From positions 39,058 to 103,057 of the forward strand of contig JAITSS010000069.1 of NCBI GenBank assembly GCA_031287565.1: a stretch of DNA of 64,000 bases, read 5' to 3'. Source of the stretch: Desulfobulbaceae bacterium. GTDB taxonomy: Bacteria > Desulfobacterota > Desulfobulbia > Desulfobulbales > Desulfocapsaceae. The translations under genes were made by a program, and so were the position numbers. Of this stretch, positions 1-8,634 are shown one piece after another. The notes beneath the pieces were generated by a model. That model saw nothing but the letters and a program-made list of their open reading frames with translations. It ran no database searches and was not told where the DNA came from. The first letter of the stretch is position 1. Every line of letters starts with the position of its first letter.

Positions 1-288
1 CATGGCCTCGCCGATGCCAAGCCCTTGTCCTTGGGTAGTTTTGCGGACGGTTTCCATATCCAGCATTTCCTGATAGGTTTCGACGGCCATGCTCTTTTTT
101 ACCAGGCCGCTGTCGGGCACGGTTTTGCGCATCGCCTTGAACATTTCGCCAACAAAAATCGCTTCGAACTCGCGGCAGGATTCACGCAGGGCGGCCAGAT
201 TTTTCGTTTTTGTTTCCAGCGTTTTTTTCTCCGAGATATTTCCGGCGGCCTGACTGATAATAGTACGTGGATCAATGTGGGTGTACAT
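1..288 (-). CDS. flgJ: Flagellar rod-binding protein FlgJ, N-terminal part (cut by window edge)
   Basis: The first 96 codons of a minus-strand gene that runs off the left edge. The product begins MYTHIDPRTIISQAAG and contains LRESCREFEAIFVGEMFKAMRKT, split here as LRESCREFEAIF and VGEMFKAMRKT, which is the characteristic FlgJ rod-binding segment. FlgJ caps the growing rod in the periplasm; many homologues also carry a C-terminal muramidase, which cannot be judged here. It starts 13 bases downstream of flgI and is the last visible gene of the flgFGAHIJ series. Position in the operon and the sequence agree, so only its C-terminal architecture is uncertain. Confidence 0.85.
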   Translation of the reverse strand, partial: MYTHIDPRTIISQAAGNISEKKTLETKTKNLAALRESCREFEAIFVGEMFKAMRKTVPDSGLVKKSMAVETYQEMLDMETVRKTTQGQGLGIGEAM

Positions 289-300
289 ACAATTTCCCCT

Positions 301-1437
301 TTACAGAATAATCAATTCGCCGTGCATCGAGCCGGAAGCCTTGATCGCTTGGAAGATGGCGATCAGGTCGCGCGGCGTCGCGCCGATAGCGTTGAGGGCG
401 CTCGCGATTTCGCCGATGCTGACGCCGTTTTTTCCCTCTTTCATATCAAGCAACATCAGCTCGCCTTCCTCTTCCTCGACCGACACGTCGGTTGAAGTGA
501 TGGTTTCGGTTTCACCCTGACTGAATGAGTTGGGTTGCGCGACTTCTTTATTTTCGCGGATAACCAGACTTAAGTTGCCGTGCGAGACCGCCACCGTCGA
601 AAGCCGGACATCTTTTCCCATGACGATGGTGCCGGTGCGTTCGTTGACCACCACCTTGGCGGCGGTATCGGCCTGGACATCGAGGTTTTCTATCGAGGCG
701 ACAAATTCGACAACATGTTCGCGCAGCGCTTCGGGAATTGTCACCTTGACCGAGCCGGAATCGTCGGGAAAGGCGGTGCCGACGCCGTATTCGGCGTCAA
801 TGGCTTCGGCGATGCGGGTCGCGGTGGTGAAATCGGCGTCGCTCAATTGATAGATCAGGGAACCGTCGTTGCCCAAGGCCACCGGCACGGTGTTTTCCAC
901 CAGAGCGCCGCCGGGGATATTGCCGACGGTCGGATGATTTTTCTGCGCCCGCGCCGCCTTGCCGCCATAGGAAAAGGCACCGATAGTCAGCGGCCCCTGG
1001 GCCACGGCGTAGACTTCGCCGTCAGCGCCGCGTAAAGGCGTCATCAAGAGGGTGCCGCCGGCCAGAGACGAGGCGTCGCCGACCGACGATACCTGGGCGT
1101 CGATGGTCGCGCCGGTTTTGGCGAACGGCGGCAGTTGCGCCGTCACCATGACCGCCGCGATGTTTTTCATCTTCAGGTTCCGCATCTGCGCGGCGTCGAT
1201 GATGATGCCGTTGCGGGCCATCATGTTGTAAATGGCCTGCGTCGTGAACAGCGACTTTTTCATGTCGTCGCCACTGCCGTTCAAACCGGTTATGAGGCCG
1301 TAGCCTATCAATTGATTGCTACGCACGCCGTGCAGTTTGGCCAGGTCTTTGATGCGGGCGGCCTGGGCCGCGTCAGTCAGAAAAATGACACCGAAGACGA
1401 CGAGCGCAAGAAAAAAGCGGGCGGAGAAGCGGCGCAT
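301..1437 (-). CDS. flgI: Flagellar P-ring protein FlgI
   Basis: 378 residues, the usual FlgI length. An N-terminal signal peptide (MRRFSARFFLALVVFGVIFL, cleavage likely after AQA near residue 26) sends it to the periplasm, where it polymerises around the rod in the peptidoglycan layer. The family hallmarks RIKDLAKLHGVRSNQLIGYG and GLNGSGDDMKKSLFT appear at residues 28-70, and the conserved C-terminus ends in ALNAIGATPRDLIAIFQAIK. It lies 9 bases after flgH and 12 before flgJ, so it is co-transcribed with them. FlgA, encoded two genes upstream, is its periplasmic chaperone. Confidence 0.97.
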   Translation of the reverse strand: MRRFSARFFLALVVFGVIFLTDAAQAARIKDLAKLHGVRSNQLIGYGLITGLNGSGDDMKKSLFTTQAIYNMMARNGIIIDAAQMRNLKMKNIAAVMVTAQLPPFAKTGATIDAQVSSVGDASSLAGGTLLMTPLRGADGEVYAVAQGPLTIGAFSYGGKAARAQKNHPTVGNIPGGALVENTVPVALGNDGSLIYQLSDADFTTATRIAEAIDAEYGVGTAFPDDSGSVKVTIPEALREHVVEFVASIENLDVQADTAAKVVVNERTGTIVMGKDVRLSTVAVSHGNLSLVIRENKEVAQPNSFSQGETETITSTDVSVEEEEGELMLLDMKEGKNGVSIGEIASALNAIGATPRDLIAIFQAIKASGSMHGELIIL

Positions 1438-1446
1438 ATCGACTCC

Positions 1447-2151
1447 TTAAAATGGCCAGACATTATCAACGATGCGCATCAGCCAGCCCGGTTCCTGCTT
1501 GTCGCTCAAAGCGCCGTCGCCGGTATAGCTGATGCGAGCGTTGAGTATTTTGGTTGATTGCACGGTGTTGGCGGCGCTGATGTCCACCGGGCGGACGATG
1601 CCGGTCAGATAAATGACTTGCACTTCGCTGTTGACCATCACTTCCTTGCCGCCGCGGATTTTCAGATTGCCGTTCGGATAAGCGCCGATGACCTGCACGG
1701 CCAGCGAGGCGTTCAGTTGCCCCTTGCGCGAGGTCGAGCCGTTCCCGGCGAAGCTGTTGGAAAAATCAGCGCCCAAAAGCGTATTCAAATCGGGATTGCC
1801 GGGCAATTCGCTGACCAGCTTCGAGTTTTCCAGGCCCAGGAGATGCGGAAGCGCCGCCGAAACGCTGCTGTTGCGGTCGGTTGAGGTTGAGGCTTCTTTG
1901 GAGGCGCTGTCTTTTTCCTCAATTAAAACCGTCAGCATATCGCCAACTTGCCGCGCTTTCAGATCGGCGAACAGCGAATCGCTGGCGCGGCTGTAGAGCG
2001 AACCGGCGCTACGCGGCTGCGGCGCGGCCTGCAAACCTTCTTCCAGCGGCTCCGGAATATCCATCTTTTTCGGCGGGGCGGCGCGGCCGCAGGCGGCAAG
2101 CGCCAAAGAAATGGCCAGCAACAAACCGACGGCGCATATTTTGCTTTTCAC
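1447..2151 (-). CDS. flgH: Flagellar L-ring lipoprotein FlgH
   Basis: 234 residues. The N-terminus MKSKICAVGLLLAISLALAAC ends in a lipobox (LAAC), split as MKSKICAVGLLLAI and SLALAAC, so the mature protein is an outer-membrane lipoprotein. SLYSRASDSLFADLKARQVGD followed by LTVLIEEKDSASKEA is the conserved FlgH core; GNLKIRGGKEV and the C-terminal NARISYTGDGALSDKQEPGW are also typical. FlgH forms the L-ring bushing for the rod. The start overlaps the end of flgA by four bases (ATGA type), indicating translational coupling. Confidence 0.96.
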   Translation of the reverse strand: MKSKICAVGLLLAISLALAACGRAAPPKKMDIPEPLEEGLQAAPQPRSAGSLYSRASDSLFADLKARQVGDMLTVLIEEKDSASKEASTSTDRNSSVSAALPHLLGLENSKLVSELPGNPDLNTLLGADFSNSFAGNGSTSRKGQLNASLAVQVIGAYPNGNLKIRGGKEVMVNSEVQVIYLTGIVRPVDISAANTVQSTKILNARISYTGDGALSDKQEPGWLMRIVDNVWPF

Positions 2152-3110
2152 AGCGGCACCTCAACGACGCCCGGCCCGCTGACCTGGCCCCGGACGATTT
2201 TTTTGGAATTGCTGTTTTCAACGCGAATCATCTGGCCCAAGGCGCCATCCGACTGGGCGACGCCCTGGGCGGTGACGAGCATCGCGCCCTGCCGAGCCAC
2301 CAATTTGACCAATTCGCCGCGATGAACAACCGGCGGTGTTTGGGCGGCGCGGTTGGTCAGAATTTCGCCAGCCTTCAACGAGCGATTCAGTTTCAGCCCG
2401 GCGACAGTCTGCAAATTCGTCACTGGCGCGTCCAAACCGCTCAGGTCGCGCTTTTCCAGGGAGAATTGCTCTGGGCTAAGCAAATCGCCCTTGGCCAGCG
2501 CTTCTTTCGCGACCGCCACCGGCGCGAAGACTTCGAGTTTGCCGGGAATCGACAGATTTTTCCGCACCTTACCATCGACTTTCAGCAAAACCGCGATACG
2601 CGACGAGCCGAGCAGGCCGGGCGAGGCCGGGATGATTTCCCAACTGATTTCTCCCTCCGGCAACATGAAGGGCAGAGGACGTTCGGTGGGCGTAAAGCGG
2701 ATTTCCGCCTCTGGAAAACGCGCCGCCTGGTCGCGCAGATATTCATCAATCCGTGTCAGAATATCGTCAGCGGTGATTTGCCGCCCGACGCGCCGAATGT
2801 CGATATTGGCCGCGCCAGTCAGCTCCAGTTCGATTTCTTGTGGCAATAAACGGCGGACAGTTTTGCCGACTTCCACGGCGGCGAGGCGCATCAGGCCGCC
2901 GGGCGCGGGCGCTCTCGCCACCTCGCGGTCAAGAAGAGCCTGGCAAATTAGCTCACCATCGAGGCAATCGGCGACATCGCCCACCGTCACTCGTGGGCCG
3001 CCGACGGTGGTTTCGCGGTGAAAATCGAGGGTGAGGGCGGCGGCGGGCATGGTGACAGCCAAGGTCAGGACTGAGACCAAAAACGAAAAAAAGGCCAGTC
3101 CGAGGCGCAT
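2148..3110 (-). CDS. flgA: Flagellar P-ring assembly chaperone FlgA
   Basis: 320 residues with an N-terminal signal sequence (LAFFSFLVSVLTLAVTMPAAA). The C-terminal third is the SAF-type FlgA domain: VAVAKEALAKGDLLSPEQFSL, then AGLKLNRSLKAGEILTNRAA and LVKLVARQGAMLVTAQGVAQ, ending with VRGQVSGPGVVEV. The family acts in the periplasm to help FlgI polymerise. At 320 residues it is longer than enteric FlgA; the extra N-terminal sequence (about residues 30-150) is typical of deltaproteobacterial forms. It sits 3 bases after flgG and overlaps flgH by four bases. Confidence 0.93.
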   Translation of the reverse strand: MRLGLAFFSFLVSVLTLAVTMPAAALTLDFHRETTVGGPRVTVGDVADCLDGELICQALLDREVARAPAPGGLMRLAAVEVGKTVRRLLPQEIELELTGAANIDIRRVGRQITADDILTRIDEYLRDQAARFPEAEIRFTPTERPLPFMLPEGEISWEIIPASPGLLGSSRIAVLLKVDGKVRKNLSIPGKLEVFAPVAVAKEALAKGDLLSPEQFSLEKRDLSGLDAPVTNLQTVAGLKLNRSLKAGEILTNRAAQTPPVVHRGELVKLVARQGAMLVTAQGVAQSDGALGQMIRVENSNSKKIVRGQVSGPGVVEVPL

Positions 3111-3113
3111 CGC

Positions 3114-3899
3114 TTACACCAGGTTATTGGTGGTCTGCATCATTTCGTCCGAGGTCTGAATTGTTTTCGAGTTGATTTCATAGGCCCTTTGCGTCGTGAT
3201 CATACTGGCCATTTCCTCGACGATGTTCACATTCGAGCCTTCAATATAAGTTTGCAGCAGCGTGCCGAAGCCTTCATCGCCGGGCGCGCCCAAAACCGGC
3301 GGGCCGGAGGCGTCGGTTTCCTGAAACAGATTTTTGCCCATGGCGTTTAGTCCCGCCGGGTTGATGAAGGTGGCCAACTCGATATTGCCGATTTCGACAT
3401 TTTCTCCGCCTTCGCCCATGAGAACGCTGACGATGCCGGTATTGCCAATGGTAATGCTGGTGGTGCCGTCGGGGATGGTGATAGCCGGGATGATCGGATA
3501 ACCGTCGGAATTGGTGATGCGGCCGTCGCTGTCGCGTTTTAAGGAACCGGCGCGGGTGTAGGCGGTATTGCCGTCGGGTGTCTCAATTTGCAGAAAACCG
3601 CGTCCCTCAATGGCTATATCCAGCTCGTTTTCGGTATGGATGATGTCGCCTTCGGTGAACACTTTGGTCACAGCCGCCGGTTTGACGCCTAAACCAATCA
3701 GAATTCCGGTCGGCGATTGGGTATCGGCGGACGTCTGGCTGCCCGGCACCTTCATGGTCTGGTAGAGCAAATCTTGAAAATCAGCGCGGCTCTTCTTGAA
3801 GCCGTTGGTGCTGACGTTAGCCAGGTTATTGGCGATGACATCAATATTCAATTGCTGGGCGTGCATTCCGGTGGTGCCGGTCCACAGTGAGCGTATCAT
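3114..3899 (-). CDS. flgG: Distal rod protein FlgG
   Basis: 261 residues, the standard length. It begins MIRSLWTGTTGMHAQQLNID and continues VIANNLANVSTNGFKKSRAD, the rod/hook N-terminal motif; the C-terminus EGSNVNIVEEMASMITTQRA with YEINSKTIQTSDEMM is the matching C-terminal helix. The two ends form a coiled coil in the assembled distal rod. It follows flgF after about 45 bases and precedes flgA by 3. No irregularities seen. Confidence 0.98.
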   Translation of the reverse strand: MIRSLWTGTTGMHAQQLNIDVIANNLANVSTNGFKKSRADFQDLLYQTMKVPGSQTSADTQSPTGILIGLGVKPAAVTKVFTEGDIIHTENELDIAIEGRGFLQIETPDGNTAYTRAGSLKRDSDGRITNSDGYPIIPAITIPDGTTSITIGNTGIVSVLMGEGGENVEIGNIELATFINPAGLNAMGKNLFQETDASGPPVLGAPGDEGFGTLLQTYIEGSNVNIVEEMASMITTQRAYEINSKTIQTSDEMMQTTNNLV

Positions 3900-3944
3900 A
3901 ATCGATTCCTGTTAGTTTGATTGTGCGGTTTCCGCGAAGCCGAA

Positions 3945-4697
3945 TTAACTCAAGGTGCCTAAGGCGTCCTGCTGCTCGCCGAGCGCTTTATAGCTCTCGA
4001 TAACCTTGTGATAATTTTCATAGGCGCGGTAATTATCAATCAGATTGGTCATTTCTTCGGTCATGTTGACGTTGGCGGTTTCCAGGCTGCCCTGCACCAG
4101 ACGAAAAGGCGTCGCCAGCTCGGTTTCCGCCGCGCCTTCGCCCAGGCTGTACATGGTGTTTTCCTCCTGCCTGAGATTCCGCAGGTTGTCGATGCCGACC
4201 ACCGCCACTTGCCCAACCTCATCGGCGCCGCCGTCGGCGTTGACGATGGCGACAATGCCGCTTTCGCCAATCGAAACCTGACTGGTATCAGCGTTTGGAA
4301 TGGTGATCGGTCCGCCGCCGTTATCCAGCACCATCATGCCGTTTGATGTCCGTAAAATCCCGGCCTGGTCGGTGACAAAATCGCCGCGCCGGGTGTAGAG
4401 CGCGCCGTTTGGCCCCTGAACCTTGAAAAATCCCTCGCCGTGAATCGCCACATCGAAGGGATTTTCGGTATGTTTGAGCGGGCCGGGACTGAAATCGGTG
4501 TTGACGGTTTTCACCCGGCTGTAATTGATGCCTTTGGCCTTATTGGTTTGCTGTTCGCCGCGCAACATTGCCTCGAAACTCAAACCGCGCCGCTTGTAGC
4601 CGGTGGTGGAAACGTTGGCCAGGTTGGCCGAGATATGGGCGATGGCCTGGTCGCGGGCGATGGCCCCGGACAGGGCGCTGTATTTACCGGATGTCAT
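3945..4697 (-). CDS. flgF: Proximal rod protein FlgF
   Basis: 250 residues from the preferred ATG at 4697, giving MTSGKYSALSGAIARDQAIA, which matches the FlgF N-terminus; an AAGGA ribosome site sits 7 bases before it. A longer reading frame back to 4784 adds 29 residues with no family resemblance, so I reject that start. The motif HISANLANVSTTGYKRRGLS and the C-terminal TANVNMTEEMTNLIDNYRAY are the rod-protein signatures. FlgF is a proximal rod component. Upstream lies a strongly structured leader (4815-4934), which makes this gene a candidate regulatory point within the operon. Confidence 0.95.
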   Translation of the reverse strand: MTSGKYSALSGAIARDQAIAHISANLANVSTTGYKRRGLSFEAMLRGEQQTNKAKGINYSRVKTVNTDFSPGPLKHTENPFDVAIHGEGFFKVQGPNGALYTRRGDFVTDQAGILRTSNGMMVLDNGGGPITIPNADTSQVSIGESGIVAIVNADGGADEVGQVAVVGIDNLRNLRQEENTMYSLGEGAAETELATPFRLVQGSLETANVNMTEEMTNLIDNYRAYENYHKVIESYKALGEQQDALGTLS

Positions 4698-4814
4698 GGC
4701 AAATCCTTTGCTGTTTTCTTTTCCCTGACGCGCCAATTTTGTGTTGCGCGTCGTTTGTGCATAAACCGCGCTACTGATCACCAAGCGAAAGCATTAAACC
4801 GGATAGGCGGTCTC

Positions 4815-4934
4815 CCAGGAAGCGCCGATTCTTTCTTCCACCGCCTGCCTGGCGGCAGACAGGTTCGGCTGTCGGGGCACGGCGCGCCGCGCCCTGGCTC
4901 ACCAGGGTGAACGAATAAATCAGCGTTTTCCTGG
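4815..4934 (-). ncRNA. Candidate structured leader RNA upstream of flgF
   Basis: Read on the minus strand, CCAGGAA (4934-4928) pairs with UUCCUGG (4821-4815). After a small AA/C internal loop, CGCUGAUU (4925-4918) pairs with AAUCGGCG (4830-4823), giving an almost continuous 15-pair helix. It closes over three local hairpins: CCCUGG-UGAG-CCAGGG (4907-4892), GACAG-CCGAAC-CUGUC (4873-4858) and CCGCC-AGGCA-GGCGG (4855-4841), plus a CGGCGCGCCG palindrome. The structure ends 118 bases before the flgF start and contains no credible gene. A cis-regulatory RNA is my inference; the Termite-flg and Flg-Rhizobiales motifs are known flagellar leader RNAs worth comparing. Confidence 0.45.
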
Positions 4935-5026
4935 CGCTCAACGAAACGTGAATTTTTGAGGTTCCCTATGGATGCTACAAACATCGCGCCCCTCATCCGG
5001 AGACGAGGAACAGCGGACAGAATCCA

Positions 5027-5482
5027 TCAATGATATATCGGCATTTCCGCCGCGTTCTTTAGACCGCTTTCGCCGCCATGCCGCCGTTCGGCCAAACGGG
5101 CCAGGGCCACCAGTTGTTCGGCTTCCTGACGGGATAATGACAATCCTTCGGCCAGTTGCCCGGCCTCGACGCCGCAGGCGATCAGCGAGCTGGCGTAGCG
5201 GTAGCGCTCCGGCGGCTGGGTTTTGAAAAATTTCCGGTTTTCGCCGTGCGTCTGGCGCAAACGCTGGGAAATCTCCGCCGCGCCGAAGGCGTTGGCAAAG
5301 CGTTTGGCCTCGCGTTGTTCCTGGCGCAGTTCACGCAGACCAGCCTGCGCCCGCGACAGCTCGCGTTCGGTCTGGTCAAGTTTTTGGCGCAGGTTGCGAC
5401 GGCTCTTTTCGTACAGCAACACGGCGCAGGTCAGGGTCAGGGGCAGAATAGTCAACGAGGCGACAGAGAATACGGCGTGCAT
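5027..5482 (-). CDS. Membrane-anchored coiled-coil protein of the flagellar operon (DUF2802/DUF6115-like)
   Basis: 151 residues. One N-terminal membrane segment (VFSVASLTILPLTLTCAVLL) is followed by a coiled coil (residues about 28-70, rich in R, E, Q) and a C-terminal helix-turn-helix-like stretch, SSLIACGVEAGQLAEGLSLS followed by RQEAEQLVALARLAE. This layout and its position directly after the flagellar sigma factor recall DUF2802 proteins of polar flagellates and Bacillus SwrB/YlxL (DUF6115). ATG at 5482 has an AGGAG site 5 bases upstream, and fliA ends 12 bases before it. Function is not established; a membrane factor in flagellar assembly is inferred from context. Confidence 0.7.
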   Translation of the reverse strand: MHAVFSVASLTILPLTLTCAVLLYEKSRRNLRQKLDQTERELSRAQAGLRELRQEQREAKRFANAFGAAEISQRLRQTHGENRKFFKTQPPERYRYASSLIACGVEAGQLAEGLSLSRQEAEQLVALARLAERRHGGESGLKNAAEMPIYH

Positions 5483-5494
5483 GACGGCTCCTGT

Positions 5495-6232
5495 TCAGTA
5501 TGGGGTGATTTGATTGCGCACCTTGTTTTTCAGCTTGATTAAGGCTTGGCTATGCAATTGTGATACCCGACCTTCCGACAATCCCATGACTTCGGCGATT
5601 TCTTTCTGAGTCAGCTCTTCATAATAGAGCAGAGAAATCACCTGCCGCTCTTTTTCATTCAGCGATTCCAGCACTTCGGCGATGACCCGCGTCAGCTCCT
5701 CGGCTTCCAGACGGTGTCCGGGCGCATGAAAAGGATTGGTGGTTTCCAGTTGGTCGAGAAAGGTCGCGCCCTCTTCGGAGTGGTCGAGGGTTTCATGTAA
5801 ACTGACGCAACCGAGGTGGCTGACCTGCGCCAGTTGCGATTGGTATTCGTCAAGGCTGAGTTCCAGCTCTTCCGCCACCTCGTAGTCATCCGGGTCGCGG
5901 CCAAGCCGGTTTTCCAAGTCGGAAATCGCCCGGCTGATTTTCGTGTATTTGTCGCGCAGGGTGCGGGAAAACCAATCAAGTTTGCGCATTTCATCCAAAA
6001 TCGCGCCCCGGATGCGGTGTTCGGCGAAGGTCTTAAACTGGATGTTTTTCGTCGCGTCGAATTTGTTGGCGGCGTCGATTAAGCCGACCATGGCGGCGCT
6101 TTTCATGTCGTCGCGGTTCATAAAGGCGGGCACTTGCGTCATCATGCGGCCAACCAGAATATCGGCCATATACATGTGTTCGCGGATCAAACGCGATTTG
6201 TCGTCCGATGCCGGTGGTTGCGGATAGAGCAT
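5495..6232 (-). CDS. fliA: Flagellar sigma factor FliA (sigma-28 family)
   Basis: 245 residues. Region 2 contains YMADILVGRMMTQVP, MVGLIDAANKFDATKNIQFK and TFAEHRIRGAILDEMRKLDW; region 4 has LNEKERQVISLLYYEELTQK and EIAEVMGLSEGRVSQLHSQA, the DNA-binding helix-turn-helix. The factor directs RNA polymerase to late flagellar promoters. I start it at ATG 6232, which has a GGGAG site 6 bases upstream; a TTG at 6250 would add six residues inside flhG. It begins 2 bases from the flhG stop, so the pair is tightly coupled. Confidence 0.95.
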   Translation of the reverse strand: MLYPQPPASDDKSRLIREHMYMADILVGRMMTQVPAFMNRDDMKSAAMVGLIDAANKFDATKNIQFKTFAEHRIRGAILDEMRKLDWFSRTLRDKYTKISRAISDLENRLGRDPDDYEVAEELELSLDEYQSQLAQVSHLGCVSLHETLDHSEEGATFLDQLETTNPFHAPGHRLEAEELTRVIAEVLESLNEKERQVISLLYYEELTQKEIAEVMGLSEGRVSQLHSQALIKLKNKVRNQITPY

Positions 6233-6233
6233 G

Positions 6234-7142
6234 TCAGACTCCCGTGCCAAAATGCAACAATTTTTTCCAGAAAAACTGCAATCCGCCCTTCGGTTCCGGG
6301 CTGATTGGCTCCAGACAGAGGCGGGCGGCCAGATTGGCGAAGGCGATGGCGCTTTTGGCGTGCGGATAGAGTTCGCTTATCACGCGCTGGCGGCGAATCG
6401 CTTCAATCAACTGCCGGTCGTGCGGAATTGAGCCTAAAAAATCGAGTGACACGTCAAGATAGCGGCTGGCGACCATGGTCAATTTTTTGAACACGGTCAG
6501 GGCGTCGCCATCTTTTGACACCTGGTTGACCACCAGGTTGAAATGCTTTTCGTGGTATTGCGTTGATAACAGCTTCATCAAGGCGTAAGCATCGGTAATG
6601 GCCGTCGGGTCTGGCGTGGTCATGACGATGATTTCCTGCGCCGCCGTGTTGAAATAGGTGACGTTTTCGGAAATGCCCGCCTCGGTGTCGATGAGGAGAA
6701 AATCAAAGGTCATCTGCAACGAATCGAGGGCGTCGAGCAGGCGAATCTTCTGCTGGCTGTCGAGATGTGTCACCTGCTGGATGCCGGAACCGGCGGGCAG
6801 AATTTTGATGCCTAAAGGCCCGTCGGCGAGAATGGCGGCGAGTTCCTGTTCGCCCGCGAAGAAATGGGACAGATTGTACGAAGGCGCGAGGCCGAACATA
6901 ACATCGATGTTGGCCAGGCCCAGGTCGGCGTCGAGAATCAGCACCCGTTTGCCTAAAAGCGCCAGATTGTAGGCCAGATTGGCGGTGAGCGCGGTTTTGC
7001 CGACGCCGCCTTTGCCGCCGGTGATCGCATAAACGGCGGTGCCCGTTTCGGCCAGAGCGCCGCCGCTCATGGCCCCCATGTCCGGGGCGTTGATGGCCCG
7101 CAGGGTATCGGCCTGATCGTTGGTGCGGCGTGGACTAGACAT
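6234..7142 (-). CDS. flhG: MinD-like ATPase FlhG (flagellar number regulator)
   Basis: 302 residues. A deviant Walker A, ITGGKGGVGKTALTANLAYN, lies at residues 40-59, followed by LLGKRVLILDADLGLANIDV (Walker A prime) and FDFLLIDTEAGISENV (Walker B). This is the ParA/MinD fold used by FlhG (FleN, YlxH) to limit flagellar number with the GTPase FlhF. The C-terminus carries the amphipathic-looking AIAFANLAARLCLEP region. Its start overlaps the flhF stop by 8 bases and it is followed at once by fliA, the standard order in polar flagellates. Confidence 0.94.
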   Translation of the reverse strand: MSSPRRTNDQADTLRAINAPDMGAMSGGALAETGTAVYAITGGKGGVGKTALTANLAYNLALLGKRVLILDADLGLANIDVMFGLAPSYNLSHFFAGEQELAAILADGPLGIKILPAGSGIQQVTHLDSQQKIRLLDALDSLQMTFDFLLIDTEAGISENVTYFNTAAQEIIVMTTPDPTAITDAYALMKLLSTQYHEKHFNLVVNQVSKDGDALTVFKKLTMVASRYLDVSLDFLGSIPHDRQLIEAIRRQRVISELYPHAKSAIAFANLAARLCLEPISPEPKGGLQFFWKKLLHFGTGV

Positions 7143-8634
7143 GGCGCGCGGCTCCTTCGGACAAAATCAATTCGGCGACTAGGCGGCGGTCGATTTCCAG
7201 CAAATCTTCCGGCACTCGCTGGCCGTTGGTGAGAAATGACAGCGGCTGGGCGTTATGAATCTGGACGTTTAAGAGGGTGCCCAGATTCGAGCACTCATCA
7301 ATCTTGGTGAAAATGGCGCGCTCGACCGCCAGCGGCGCGAAGGCGTTTAGGCTGTGCAATAACTCGTTTTCGCGGGTGGTCGCCGACAAGACCAGATGTT
7401 TTTCAATGGCCGGGGCGGCGGTGAAAAACTGGCCCAATTCGGCCACCGCTTCGGCGTTTTGCGGGCTGTGGCCGGAGGTATCAATGAGGATCAGGGCGGC
7501 GTCGCGGTGCTTGTCCAGGCAAGCGGCCAAGTGTTCCGGGTCGATGACCACCTCGACCGGCAGGCGCATGATTTCGCCGTAGACCTTCAGTTGTTCAACG
7601 GCGGCGATGCGATAGGTATCAATGGTGATCAGGGCCAGCTTGCCGGAATGGCGGGCCATGTACCAGGCCGCCAGCTTGGCGATGGTCGTGGTTTTGCCAA
7701 CGCCGGTCGGGCCGACCAGGGCGATGCGCCGCTGTTCGTTAGGATTGGAAAAATCGGGCGGCGCCACCGAGATGAAATTTTGCACCGCTTCGATCAGACA
7801 GGCGCGCGCCGCCAGCGGGTCGTCCTCCGATGCTTTGGTGAGACGCCCGGCGGCGTAGCGGGCCAGGCTTTCGGCGGTCGCCGTTTCGATGCCGCATTGG
7901 CGCAGGTAGGCGAGAAGGCGCGGCGGCGGCGGCAAGACCGGCGCTGCCGTTCGCGCTTCGACAGGCTGGCCATGAACGGGTGCGGCACGCTCGTCACGAA
8001 TCGTCTTTTCTCCGTTTGCGCCGCCTTTGCGCCGCGCGCTTTTGCTGGCTGTGGTCGCTTCCTTGTCCAGCGGTTTTGCCGCGTTCGCGCCGCCTTTGCC
8101 GCCGCGCTTTCTGACAACAGGTTTGGCCTCCGGCGTCGGCGTCGCTTCAGTCGCCGCGTCGTTTTGGGCGGCCACCGCCAATTCGTCAAACAGAAGGCGC
8201 ATCTCTGGCTGAATCGCCGTTGGCTTCGGTTTGAGCGCTGATTCAGACGATGATTTGCTTGAGGCCACCGCCAACGAAACGTCCGGATTTTTCTCCGATG
8301 CCGATAATTCCGCGAGCAGATCATCATCGGCGCCGATGGTGAAGTCGAGTCGCCCGCCGCTGGCCTGGTCGTTCGCCTGGATGCCGCGTGATTTTTTCTT
8401 CGGCATCGGCCCGCCGCCGGTGAGCAGTCCGCGTTCATCTGGCGTCACCGCCTGGCCGCCGCCAGCCGGGCCGTCGATGGCCGCTGTGATTTCCAAAATT
8501 GGTTTTCCGAGCAAACCCAAAGGGCCGTCGCGCCGTGTGCGCGTTGATAAAATCAGCGCGTCCGGGCCGAGTTCTTCGCGGATGCGCTTGAGACCGGTGG
8601 TCATATCGGGGGCTTCGTAAATTTTCACTTGCAT
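7135..8634 (-). CDS. flhF: SRP-type GTPase FlhF (flagellar placement)
   Basis: 499 residues. The N-terminal B domain begins MQVKIYEAPDMTTGLKRIRE with GPDALILSTR. A long variable linker (about 60-245), rich in Ala, Lys, Glu and Arg, follows, then the NG domain: RRIALVGPTGVGKTTTIAKL (G1), DTSGHSPQNAEAVAEL (G3) and FTKIDECSNLG (G4). G3 reads DTSGH where SRP GTPases usually have DTAGR; FlhF proteins tolerate this. FlhF fixes the site of flagellar assembly with FlhG. The start overlaps the flhA stop (TGATG on the coding strand). Confidence 0.95.
   Translation of the reverse strand: MQVKIYEAPDMTTGLKRIREELGPDALILSTRTRRDGPLGLLGKPILEITAAIDGPAGGGQAVTPDERGLLTGGGPMPKKKSRGIQANDQASGGRLDFTIGADDDLLAELSASEKNPDVSLAVASSKSSSESALKPKPTAIQPEMRLLFDELAVAAQNDAATEATPTPEAKPVVRKRGGKGGANAAKPLDKEATTASKSARRKGGANGEKTIRDERAAPVHGQPVEARTAAPVLPPPPRLLAYLRQCGIETATAESLARYAAGRLTKASEDDPLAARACLIEAVQNFISVAPPDFSNPNEQRRIALVGPTGVGKTTTIAKLAAWYMARHSGKLALITIDTYRIAAVEQLKVYGEIMRLPVEVVIDPEHLAACLDKHRDAALILIDTSGHSPQNAEAVAELGQFFTAAPAIEKHLVLSATTRENELLHSLNAFAPLAVERAIFTKIDECSNLGTLLNVQIHNAQPLSFLTNGQRVPEDLLEIDRRLVAELILSEGAARHV

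Noticed and set aside
4778..4996. 72-residue open frame on the minus strand between the coiled-coil gene and flgF
   Set aside because: It coincides with the strongly folded leader region, has no ribosome site, and its composition (Arg/Pro-rich) is that of a chance frame.
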